This document shows, piece after piece, positions 34,701 to 46,700 of a stretch of DNA of 64,000 bases. Within the stretch, counting starts at the first letter, position 1. Each line of letters opens with the position of its first letter. The notes under the pieces were generated by a model, which worked only from the letters and a program-made list of their open reading frames with translations, had not been told where the DNA came from and made no database searches. The position numbers and the translations under genes were made by a program. Origin of the DNA: Beroe forskalii (lineage: Eukaryota; Ctenophora; Nuda; Beroida; Beroidae); NCBI GenBank assembly GCA_011033025.1, contig WFMF01000666.1, positions 1-64,000 of the forward strand. The letters are read 5' to 3'.

Positions 34701-37700
34701 TAACATACTCGTGGGGCGAGTTCGTTTTACACACTCGGTATTTAGTGTAACATACTCGTTGGGCGAGCTCGTGTGACATACTCGTGTTTAGTGTGACATA
34801 CTCGTGGGGCGAGCTCTTGTTACGCCCTCGTGTTTAGTGTAACATACTCGTGGGGCGAGCTCGTGTGACACACTCGTGTTTACTGTTTAGTGTGACATAC
34901 TCGTGGGGCGAGCTCGTGTTACGCACTCGGTGTTATGTGTAACATACTCGTTGGGCGAGCTCGTGTTACGCCCTCGTGTTTAGTCATTAGTGTAAAATAC
35001 TCGTGGGGCGAGCTCTTGTGACACACTCGTGTTTAGTGTAACATACTCGTGTTACGCACTCGGTGTTGAGTGTAACATACTCGTTGGGCGAGCTATAAAT
35101 CGAACTCCTTTATTCGAGCGGATTCGTGTATCAGAATTGGGTAAAGGAGTAACAGCCTCTATGAGTAAATATGTAACGACTTACAGGTAGATACCAGCAT
35201 CTAGGTAAGAAGGTAGGTGCCTATAGTGTAGCGGATACGTTAACCAGATTCTACCTATAATGCCTCAGCCGCGGCCTACCCTTGTACATTACGAACTTAC
35301 AAAACTACAAAATTCTGGGGCTTAAAGAGCAGAAACCTTATGTTCAAAGTCTCAGCACGGATTCAATCAACTCATTAATTAAAATTATTGATTTTCTTAA
35401 ATAAATGGCATTATACCTAAATCCTCGCCGTATTTGAAGCATTGGAGCATCACCTTACTCTGTATCTACTCCCGTCACCCAGTGGCCTGCTTCAAGAATT
35501 ATTGTGTGTAAACGTTGTGTGTGTAAACTTTGTGTGTAGCATATCTACTACAGTAGTGTGACTTGATTGAATGACACACAAAATTGATTGTTATTCTTTC
35601 AAGAGAAAACGATGAAGGTGTGAAACACTACCGCAATCAAAGGAATGCGGGTCGTGACAGATCTAATTACGCGCCCACACATAGCGGCTAGTAGGAAATA
35701 TATAGATTGATGCTGATCGAATTAACGACAGAGTAAAGTGCAGAGGGGAACCACTGGTATAGTTTAGCCGATGTTTTTTTCGAAAACTAATGAAAGCTGA
35801 TTACAGATCCTTGTTGAGATTGAAATGGGTTTTTCAGAGATATAAATTATACCTTCAAAAGACATCGGGAAATTGTAGGGCAAATTTGCCATACAGCCGT
35901 CAACTCTATATAACGTTCAGTCCACTTCGTGTTAAATGTTTTTAACGATCAACACAGCACAATCACAGAACTCTTCGGCGCATATAATTGTTTTATGAGA
36001 AAAATAGCTCAGACCTAAATTCTTAGAATTTGATGAGAATCAGAATGAAAAATCACGAAACCTCGAGAGATCTACTAAGACGTCTGGATAGAGCGTTTTC
36101 TAACGTTAGAGTGCTGAGATCAGGGGTCGAATGCTGCCTTTCACCGTATAGATCATAGTCCGAGTTGAAAAGATGAAAGGTTAATTGCTCATCTTTCGAT
36201 TACTAGACACTATAACGTGTGCGGGAAACTATTGCAGTTTTTCTAAATTGAACCGTAACCCACTTATCCATTAGATAGAATTAGAATCGAAATCATAATT
36301 CCGAGTAAGCGCGTTACTGTTATCAAATGTATGATTAGAATTTATGCCATGAAGCAGTGAATATAATATGAGCACCAATGGCTTAGTTTGGGATTAGAGA
36401 AACCATACTTATTATCGTATTCCATAAAGCTCTCATCACTGGTGGCATTGCTCGTCTGACTGCCGCTAATGAAACCGCTGCTTCCGTTCATTAGGTGCAG
36501 ACTCGACAGGTCATTCCGAGATTGCTAAATGGGTGATATATATTATTTTTGGCCTAAATTATGGTTCTCTGATGGGTGGGATAGAATTTGATATTTAATA
36601 TCGTACATATTCACTTATCAGTTGGATATGTCTTTATTGGATTGAAATTGAAGTCGCGCATTTTGAGTTAAAGTAATTCAATTTCAGGTCCAGACTCAGA
36701 AGTAAAGAGTGCCGGTCCATGCTACGAATGAAAGATGCCTTGCACTTGTTTTCAACAGCTGAAGAACGTGAGTTTATTTTACAATCACCAGATCTTATTA
36801 ACGAACGCAAAATAGGTGGATCTATGTCTTTCAGTTAAATTTGACATTGCACCAACTTCTCTGAGAGCAGTGACGGCCCTACCAAGGATCACAATTCATA
36901 GTCTTTGAAGGCTAAAGCACCATTATTATCCTTGTAGATGACGTAATGACTTTCAATGATAATGCCTTCCTCACCTGGGCACTATCGGAGGAAAACTCTG
37001 AGGTCTGTGTCTTGTAATCGTCTTCTGCCTTGCTGTATCCATTCAGTACCTCGTCAAAGTGCTGCTGTTTAACATCGTAAATCATTGATAAGATCTTCTT
37101 TCGCAACTCACTCTTCACCTGAATAGTATGTTACTAAATCATTATTTGTTAATAATTTGCTTGCTATGTCAAATATCGGAACAAAATTTTATAATTCACT
37201 GCATATCAGTGCTGCGAGATAAGTTTATCAAGTTGAAAAGAAAGTACACCAATGGTTTTGTTTGTCTAGGGAGTGGTCCTTTCAATATTAATTTTACCGG
37301 TTTTAATATGGACACTGGGCCACTCCCTTGATTTTATCAGTACAAATGTTAATTAAATGGTTCCATCGGCAATTTGTTAAATTACCAATTTAACACTCAT
37401 TTAACTAACTAACTTATTAAAATCCATGTCATGTTGAAATTTAACTTTCCACGATTCTTACATCCGCTTGAGGTCATCAGGCTCTATAGGTCATGCATAT
37501 GGTTCTAACACTTACTTTTAAGTGTTAGGGATTTTTAAAGGTCACCAATAAAAATGTGCAGTATATATTTTTATACATTGTACATTTTGTACAATAGACA
37601 TTTTTGCAATACCTATACACTTTAACAGAAGTATTTTGTGTCATCTAACAGCTTACGTACTATGAAAAGTGGTTGGAAGTTCTCCATCAGCTCTCTGACA

Positions 37701-40700
37701 ACCTCAATAGTCACGGGGTTTTCCTCAGCCTCTAGAGCCAGCTGATTCGGCTTGTTTTCAACAGTGCTGCCCTGCTTGTGGTTGTGGAGGATGTTGGGTC
37801 CGATAACAGTTGCTAGGTTCGTGCGGTCCATTTTGTTTCCTTCGATCTGAAGTGATAACAGCTGAGAACGATGATCACATGATTTTCGAAAGATCCTGAT
37901 TTTAAAACTTCTCGTTACCTAAGGCCTGGTTATTGATGCTAAATGATCACCTAAATTAAGACTATTTTTTATAAGAAGTTCTGGAACGTGAGTGATCAAA
38001 TTTACATTAAATCCTAAATTTTATAGAATCATCAAATACACTGTTTGAAAAAGCAAAGAAATAAACCGGCAATCCATCGCTGTCAAGTCTGTCTTCAGAG
38101 TTTTCTGCAACGATGCTCAAGAACCGCAGAATGTATTGCAGGGTGTCACGGTTAGCTTTCGGGAGCAAACTGACCAACTCACCATATGCAATTAACCGTT
38201 CTTCTGCACTTTCTATTTCTGAAATAATATATTGTTCATAAGTTCATATTATAATAGTTAAGTAGAATAAAGAGAAATATGTTTTGTACTCGGAACGTAG
38301 TGTGGCAGATGCCCCAAAAGCAGTATATTTTGAGAATTTGATAATAATTGTCATCTGTAGTAGTAATGCTTTTCAATTTAGTGCATCCTGCATGATTAAA
38401 CCACTATTCTCACTTTGTGTATGCAAGAAGGGGTAGTAAAGCGTTCTGGTAAGAAGAGGTTCAGGCAGCTCCTTCAGAAACTCCTTGATGAGGCAGGCTA
38501 TGGTGTGAATGTGGGTGTTGGAAGCCAGTTGCATGGTACTGGTCGCGTTGAACTCAGCCCGGAGGGTCCTGATGTCCTTTTTAGCACCAGAGACCCTAAA
38601 GATCCCTTCTGTGTTTAGCCCTGGGACAAGAAAAAACACCATTAACTTCAAGAACAGTTATTGTGCAGGATCTTCAACGTTAGATCCCACATTCAAAAGT
38701 GGTTGCAAGCATTGATTGGAGATCTGATGTAGGATATTTTCAGAACTTACCTCTATGAAGGAGGAACTCGCAGCAGTTCTTTAGAATCATCGGTACTTTC
38801 AGATTGCACTCGTCAAATTTATCTTCTTCTGACGAATTGTTGCTTTCTGTGGTGATAAAGCAAATCAAAATATTTTTCTTTCCAATTTTTCCTATATCAT
38901 CAAACAGACGGATCAAGCCACTATGATTCAGCAACTTAGTCTGACCTCCAGACATCTTGTTGTTTAACAATTGCAAAGGAAGTTTTTAAACTTCAAACCT
39001 GTGCTATGAGTCAGTTTTTTCGCTACATCTGTCAATGATATTGCAGCGTTGATACTATCACTTTGTTCTGACGCTCGTCTGAAGGGACAGTTTTTCCGCT
39101 TTTCCAGGGGAGTTGATGGAGTCGAGAAGGATTTGGAATCTGAAACTGATTGGAAATTTTGTCACAACATCAGTTGAGTTTGGTTTGTAGGAAACGAAGT
39201 GCTAAGAAGAATTCCTATGTTCATAAAAATAATCGAATAAAGTCTAAAATTACCTTGAGATGCCCTTGGAACTTTGAGGAAATCGCTGTCATCAACTGAC
39301 TGCGGCTGGAATTGAGGGGCAAGGTTCACAGGGCTTGCTGACTTCGCTGGAAAGATATTTCAAATGTATTGAACGTGATTTAAGATAAGTCGGATGAATA
39401 AAAAACTAAATGAAGCGACGAAATTTTTCCCGAAACATCCTTAAATGCTGGGTGAAAATTGATTCACAAGGAATGGTTGTAACTTGTAAATGGCTGACCT
39501 TTCAAGGAGCCCCCGTATCCTCTAGGAAAACCATTTCCTGTAGAAAACCGTGTACTTCCATTGAGCGGAGTCACTGCGTTCCTCCTTTGATCCCTGATGC
39601 ACTTTGATGCTGCTGTGTTGGCAATCTGCCTAGTAGAGTTTATGTTGTCTATTTGCAGAACCACGTGGAGGGGAACCTCGAATATTCCACCAGATAACAG
39701 TTCTGAAACAATTTCATTGTTATCAAAAGCAAACTGTAGAAATATACTAAAATCAGGTTAAAGGCATTGAAGTGTGGAAGTAATTGGTAAAAACGAATAT
39801 TAGAAAATTCTCTCTTACTGTTTTCTTTATCTAAAGACCTTTTCCCTGTTTTGAAAGAGCTGTTACGTTTCAATTTCTTTGCTGGATCTGAAATATGGGG
39901 GCTCAGAATCTCAGAATCTGACAATCCTACTAACAACCAACAACCAACATACAAGCAAAATATGAACAGTGAGCAACAGCACAGAAGGTTGAGTAACATC
40001 AATTCAGGCTTCTTGGACAGTTGGATGCAGCTCAAATCTGCTAGAACTCAAATCCTACAACAACAGTGTTGCTGGATCTTTAGGAATGGAAGCAGTAGCT
40101 CCAGTGTTCCTGCTGTTGTATTGCTCCTGCGAGTAGGTCCTCAGGTACTTGAGTTCCCTCTCATGAAGCTCTGAGATGGGGACGTCCACCGCACTGAACT
40201 TCTCCCCTGTCAGCTCGTGCTCCCACTGGTCAGCTTCCTGGGGAGGGGGAAATGAACATGGGGAATTTGCAGTGGTGGTTGGTTATAGCCTTGGGGCAAT
40301 ACTGCCGGGAGGGGAGATAAGGGGAGGGGACAAGGAGATAGCACCATAAGGGGGAGGACAAGGGAACTTCCCCCCAGAGTTCTTCCACTGCTTCCTTCGG
40401 GAGGGGAGATGAAAGTAGACTGGGGGAGTTGCAGAACTTTTGTGGAGGCTGGAATACGTTATACGACGAGCAAGCTTAAATTCTATTTTTGCATTGAAAC
40501 TTGGAAATTAGAAATTATAAAAGCCGAAATAGAAGTAGTCTCAATCTCAAAATTCTATCCGCCGAAGCAAAATTACCTCAACAATTATTGACACGTCTTT
40601 GGGTGAATTGTGGGGACTAGCCTGATCATCAAAATAGCAAACCTCATTCAAGATGGTTATTTTCGCCATCGCTGAATTAATTTCCCGAATAAAAATGAAA

Positions 40701-43700
40701 TAACAAAAAATAAATCTACTAACTTACTAAGCGTACATGAATCAATCACTCAAGGAATAAACTTAATGATACTAAATTTTTTGCATCACGAAAACTTTGA
40801 ATGAAGTCAATTAAGCTTTCAAGTACTAATCAGTAACTAGGGCTTTTTGATGAGGTAATGTGAACATTTAGAACGCATACATCAATATAAACTGTCAAAA
40901 TGTCTTGTGAATCTATAAAAATGGATAATTAACAAATTAGATACTGACGCAGTTGATTATTTTATCAACGAATCATCAGTCATCACGTCTCATAGAAACT
41001 TTAGAAGGGCAAGTGTATATCAGTGACGTTTCAAAGACAGGGAAACAGGAAATATTGCAGCCCAGAATATAACACCTACAAAAATTTCGCGTAGCTGTAT
41101 CCATATTGTACCTATAATAATATGTTATATTGGGTATTGATTGGACTCAAGAATAGTGAGGTATTGAAAGGAAGATAGCATTGGAATTAAAAACGCGCGT
41201 TACAGTCTGTCACAGCTGATGATACTTTGTTAGTAAGTTAATGCTATAACGTACGACCTATGAGAGTATGAAGAGTGAAGACTGTGTACATTGTACTCAG
41301 TAAATAACTAAATAAGAACTAGAGAACTAGAACTCTGAAGTGAAGCGGCAGGAATAGAATTCTACTCAGGGCACACAATGAAAGTATGAAATACAATAAC
41401 ATACCTCACAGCACATAATGAAACGTAATCAGCATGAAGTTTCACTGTGCGTTACAGTTCAGTGTGCACTCGACTATTCAACCGCCCTTAAAAAAGCGAC
41501 AGTTCACCGTCATCAGCACACCATTCACCACCCTGATAATGACCTCACCCACAACCACCTATCAGGGTTGTATCCGTACTCTTCCTATATTTGTACATTA
41601 ATTAGGCTGAGATGCGCGGCACGCCATCCTGTTGACAGCCACTAGTGGGAAGTGTGCAGCAGGTGTGGGCTCAGGATCTCAGGGACTCTCATATACGGTT
41701 TATCATCTTCTCTCTCCTCATCATGGTTCATGATTTGACGCTCATTTAGTCATTTGTGGGTTGATATCTGAATAAGATGAAGGTTCTGCCATCTAATTAT
41801 ATTCAGCTGAGGCTGTTAAAGCTGTCAGAAAACCAATCAGATGTGTGGACATATTATGAAAGAGGAGACTTGAGAACTTGACGTTTGTTGGTCGGCAGAA
41901 TAGAGACAAATACTCAAACACAGGCGGAGTGCGTGATGACTAGATCTCCAGCCTTCATACATGTCTGAAGCAATGACTCGCTGGAATGGTGTATTATCTT
42001 ACAAAAGAAAACACACAGATGTTACAGCTCCTTCTGGCTTCCCTGCTGCTGAGCTCCTGCTGTGAATTGAGTTCAGGTGTGAGTTGGAGGCGGTTGCGAG
42101 GCACGACTTCTCATCAATATAGAATGGTGAACGTGCAGAGGATCCTTTTGAATGTACTGCAAGTACGGCCGTGCAACATTTTAATAATTTATGGCACTGT
42201 CTCTGTACTGACCTTCGCCTAACCTAGCGCCTTAACTCAAAATCTAACCGTAGACAAAACCCTTTAACCTTTCTCAGCGCCCTAACTCTAACCATAACCC
42301 TAGCCTTCACGTTGAGTTGAAATATTATTATTTTGTGGCGTGACGCAAAGTTTTCGTGAGGAGACAAGTTCGTTCCCACAGCCCCACATGCAACGAAATT
42401 AAAACAAACTATTTACTCATTTACAAAAGAACAACCAAACCAAAATATCTTAATAACTCGGTAAGTCTCTCTACATAGAACACTGACCTCAACTGGCTTG
42501 TGAGTCTTTATCTTACTGTAAAATTATGTAAATTATTCGGGTATAATGAGTCTTTTCGACTTGGTTCAATATATGCCTATCGTTAGTGCTACTCTTACAG
42601 TCCTACACTCAAATATCTAAACATATACAACCATATTATTGTAGTCAGGGGAGACAAGGAGAAAGCTCAAGAAATAGATAATTGAGAAAAGCTTGATGAA
42701 ATAAATTTAAACTACATGAAAGTTTAAACTAATAAAAACACTTAACATGAGGTAACGGTAGGTACCACCTCTCGAAATGAAAATATAATAGGCAGCAGCT
42801 GAAGCTCTTGCTGTAGCGCTCAAACAACAGATACCTATTGGTTTACCGTTAATAATGTATACTGTTGACTGATATATATTAAATGTAGTTGCAGCTCTCA
42901 GCAATTAAAATATGACACGGTCATGATATAAATTGAATGAGCCAAGGCTCCACGTGGAAATATATGATCTTATGATGAACTTATGATGATCAGGAGCGTC
43001 ACATTATTCTGCCATGAATTCACTGATGTATTCGATGATTAAATAATCAACTAAGAATTGACATAAACAGCAAGGCAATAAAACGATACAGATCTAGATA
43101 ACCGAGTGATGAGTACTTTGTAATTTATAAATTCTGCGTGATGGCATTAATGGGAACCCTCATGTGACCCCAAATACAATATCTTATTTCAATCCCGGTG
43201 GCATGAACTGGCCTCTAACTCGCAACATTTTATTGAAGCTTCAAGGTTTATTATTAAAGTTTGATGGTTTCAATTTTAGCCACAAATAAATGTGGGGGAA
43301 CCGTTGATGTAACTCATCAAGCCGATAGGTTTTTTTCTAAAATTTGAGGATTTTTCATTTTTCGAATTTTAAAAGTTTGAAGAAAATAGGAACATAACAG
43401 TGAAAAACAAATACCAAATTCCAAATTAACTAAAATCGTTTGAAGCATAATGAAACTTAATGACAATCTGAGCGAATAGTTAATGAAGTAAAAACGAGTA
43501 AAAACTTAAAACAGATAAAATCACCACACCATAACGAACTAACAAAATCATGACAAATAATTATGTGTCTCAAAAAAAGAATTATATTAACAAAGAAACT
43601 TAGCTACATGTCTAAAGTATTTGACTCATATGGATCACATAAGCTCTGATTGGTGAATACCTACTTGTCTGTCACAGTCCGGCTGGAACACCACTCCCAT

Positions 43701-46700
43701 AGTCCTCGGGTGTTGAAGGGTCGTGTTGAACATATTATATTGTGCAATAGGCTAGTGAGAAAGTTCAAATTGTTAAAAAACTGGACCGTAACTAATCAAA
43801 ACCAAAAGAAGGTACGACCAACCGAAATCAACTCTGATCAGAATAAAGGTAGGTAGGTACATGGCACCAAAAAATTGGCCAATGGCCATAGTGGCATTAA
43901 TCTGATTATTTGATATTGTCCGTTAGTTTGGCAATTAAATTGAAAGATTTGGTTACGCCATGTTACATTTTGAGCAGTGTCAGTGAAGTTGCTGATTCCT
44001 TAAAATAAGATAATTCAAATGACAGCGTAGGTATTCTGTTGCATCTGGCGCCTCCCAGGTTGACATGGTTTAGCTGTTCAAATGAGAGGGTAAGATAATT
44101 TCAGGGATATGGTTTAGGTTAGAAAATTTAATATTCAATGCTTCGTTAAACGTCTAAGCTACTTGCCATTTATGCTAACATTCTTTTTCATTGCAACCGC
44201 AAAAGAAAAACGACAGGGCAGAGCAATAGGTAAACCTGGGTATCAGCCAAGATGAACCGATCAATCATCTGAAAGTCTGCAGACAGACAATTTGTGTACT
44301 TTAATAAATTGAATTAGGGCATTGCATTTTTTGGATTACAAAATTGTATAACCTCTTTTGTTTATTTCATACCAATTCTACCAAAACGATCGGTTTTAGG
44401 ATAACAAATACCTAAATTTCAACGAAATTCGGCCAAAATATCAATATAAATATGTTATGAACAGCCTTGCGTTTGAAAGGAGACAACAAAATCAAATTTA
44501 TCCTGTGCAGGATAAAATACCCCTAGTAAAAGATAAAAGCAGTGTCAGAATACAACAATGTGACGGGCCACTTTTTGTGGGTGCGATAATTTCAACAGGT
44601 AGTACTTGAAAGTGCATTGCCGATGAGCGAGAGAATTATTATGTTGTCACGGTATTTCGTCTTCAAAATAAATAAATTTCAAACATATGAAGATAAATTA
44701 CAAAAGGCAGAAAAATTTAGAAAATCGTTTAAAATATGAAGGGATATCATACTAATGCTGGGAATGTATCTGCTCCGGATAAAGTGAGAACATGGATCAG
44801 GAAAACATATGCCTGTCGGACAGGTCTGATGTACACTCGGGCTGAAATGATGACATTCCGATATTTCATTTGCTCAAGAAGAAGACAGTTAGGTGTTTAT
44901 GAAAACATTCCAAACGCACACATCTCGAACGGACAGACCTACAACATGTACCTAACTCATGTAGAAATTAACATATGTCATCAGGTGGAGAGGCAGGAAA
45001 AGGGGATGAAAGTGTGATGTGTTCCCTCGACGGAACAATGGAATAATATAATATTGTAATGTGTGAGATTATGGTTTCACTTTTTAGGCTCGTTGCGTTA
45101 AATTGTTTGGTAAATAATATATTATGCCATACATACACAGGCCCTCCTCAAGGCACAAAATATATCAAATTTCGTTGTAATGAAGTTGGGTTTTCAGTAT
45201 AAATACGACATTCATGGATTACGTCTATGACGTAACTCCAAGAGTCCCTGTTATCGCGTGATTAAAATATAATTACAATCAGGCTACGTAAGTGACAAGG
45301 CGCTAATCGTACGTCAGTAGGTAAATCTATAATCACGTCAACAAACTAAAAGGATTCAAGAATAAGGATTTAGGAAACGAGCTGATTACTGATTTATTCC
45401 GGCCGCTTAAAACTCTTAGTTGACGCATCGTGGCACTGGTTAGTGGTTGGCTACGAGCATAAGAGCTTGAAAACTTTCGGGGAAAAAGGAGAATTAAAGT
45501 AATTTAATTTTTCTTTGTTCAGCAAAAACTGACCTCGTGCAGAGTCATATGATACTTTCAGACTTATTCCTATTAATAATAAAAAAGGGCATAATAATAT
45601 TTGGAAACGTCGTTAAGTTAAGATTAATGATATTATTATTACCGAAGCCCGCTGAAACAAGCGTATTTCATGTTTACTATGCTGACTGAAAAATTGGTTT
45701 CTAATTTTTATAATTTTATGAACTGAATTAATGTTCACAGGCGATTATTCTTGAAGTATGATTATCATTGCAAATTAACCGGCCTTTTAATTTTAACGGG
45801 TCTACCTTGCATCCCTAACTCGTCCTTAAGGGCCGGTTAAATTAGGGCCAAAAGGGTTATAAAGTAATAATACCTTAGGAGGTGTATTTATGTGGAATAA
45901 AATTTTGGTGTTTACAAATTTGGTAGGTTGTAATTTGTGGATCTTTCTTAAATTACTAAAGTACACTAAATCCCTGCCGTACCTGATCGTATACCCAGCG
46001 GGAGGCTATGTCGCTCATGGATCCCGTGGCAGATCGTATCCTCTTTCCTGCGTAGGAGAGCAGGAATCCGGCTGCACTGCGTCTCCGAGGCGAGGGTTTT
46101 TGGGAGAACTCCTCCTCTCCAGAACTGTGCCTGAGGTTGCTGATCATGGCGGTTTAGTAACTAGAGAAACACTCTTGCAAGTAGGGGCTCTGATTCTCTG
46201 ATTAGGAATAGCTGCTCATTCAGTCAGGTTAATTGGAAGTTGTTTCTCAAAGAAAAGAGTAATCAGGCCGTATACACACATATTATGCATGTCTATATCA
46301 TATCGTGTGCGCGGCGGAAGTTCGCGCGGCATATAGTATATGCCGCGCACACAGAAGACGTGCAAACTGCACTTCGAACTGCCCCATTTGCTCTAGGCCC
46401 CTGTTATTAGGGATAACAGGGTGCTAATTGCTATCAATAGAAATATGGCCGATTCGGTTAATCGCAAAGTACTACACTCCGCGCTCGAGAAATAGGCGGG
46501 TAAGATGACGTCATCATTATATAATGATGTAGTGAGTTGATGACATTGAACTGCCTATTTCTCGTGCGCTCCTTATAGGCGTCTTTTGTGCATCGAATTG
46601 TTCATAATTACCTCCTCGGTGAAAAGACGTTGTTCTCGGACCCGCTGGCGGTCACCGGGTGTACTTTATTGCTGGTTATGTGACCGTCAGAACACGTTGA

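Larger units (their letters stand above)
40240..45982. other. Large RhoGAP intron
   Basis: About 5.7 kb between coding exons. 40235-40410 is G-rich (gggaggggagataag phrases). It holds a possible nested + strand signal-peptide exon at 42019 and a decayed MITE piece at 45775-45862. A 93-codon + frame at 44736-45017 has no motif or splice support. Confidence 0.5.

Noticed and set aside
34607-35092. Regularly spaced repeats that could suggest a CRISPR array
   Set aside because: The whole unit repeats with drift, there are no unique spacers, and the context is a eukaryotic intron.
36062-36164. Exon 16 of block A as a used RhoGAP exon
   Set aside because: The frame is intact but the acceptor reads AA instead of AG and no alternative AG in the needed phase was found.
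39649-40035. 128-codon - strand frame with hydrophobic start
   Set aside because: Its only convincing part is the RhoGAP exon at 39887-39819; the rest is intron read through.
44736-45017. 93-codon + strand frame in the RhoGAP intron
   Set aside because: No motif or splice support; length is within what AT-rich DNA gives by chance.
46408-46422. Sequence resembling the I-SceI homing site (tagggataacagggt)
   Set aside because: It departs from the 18-bp site at its last positions and is explained by a local palindrome (ctgttattagggataacag). No endonuclease gene is near.
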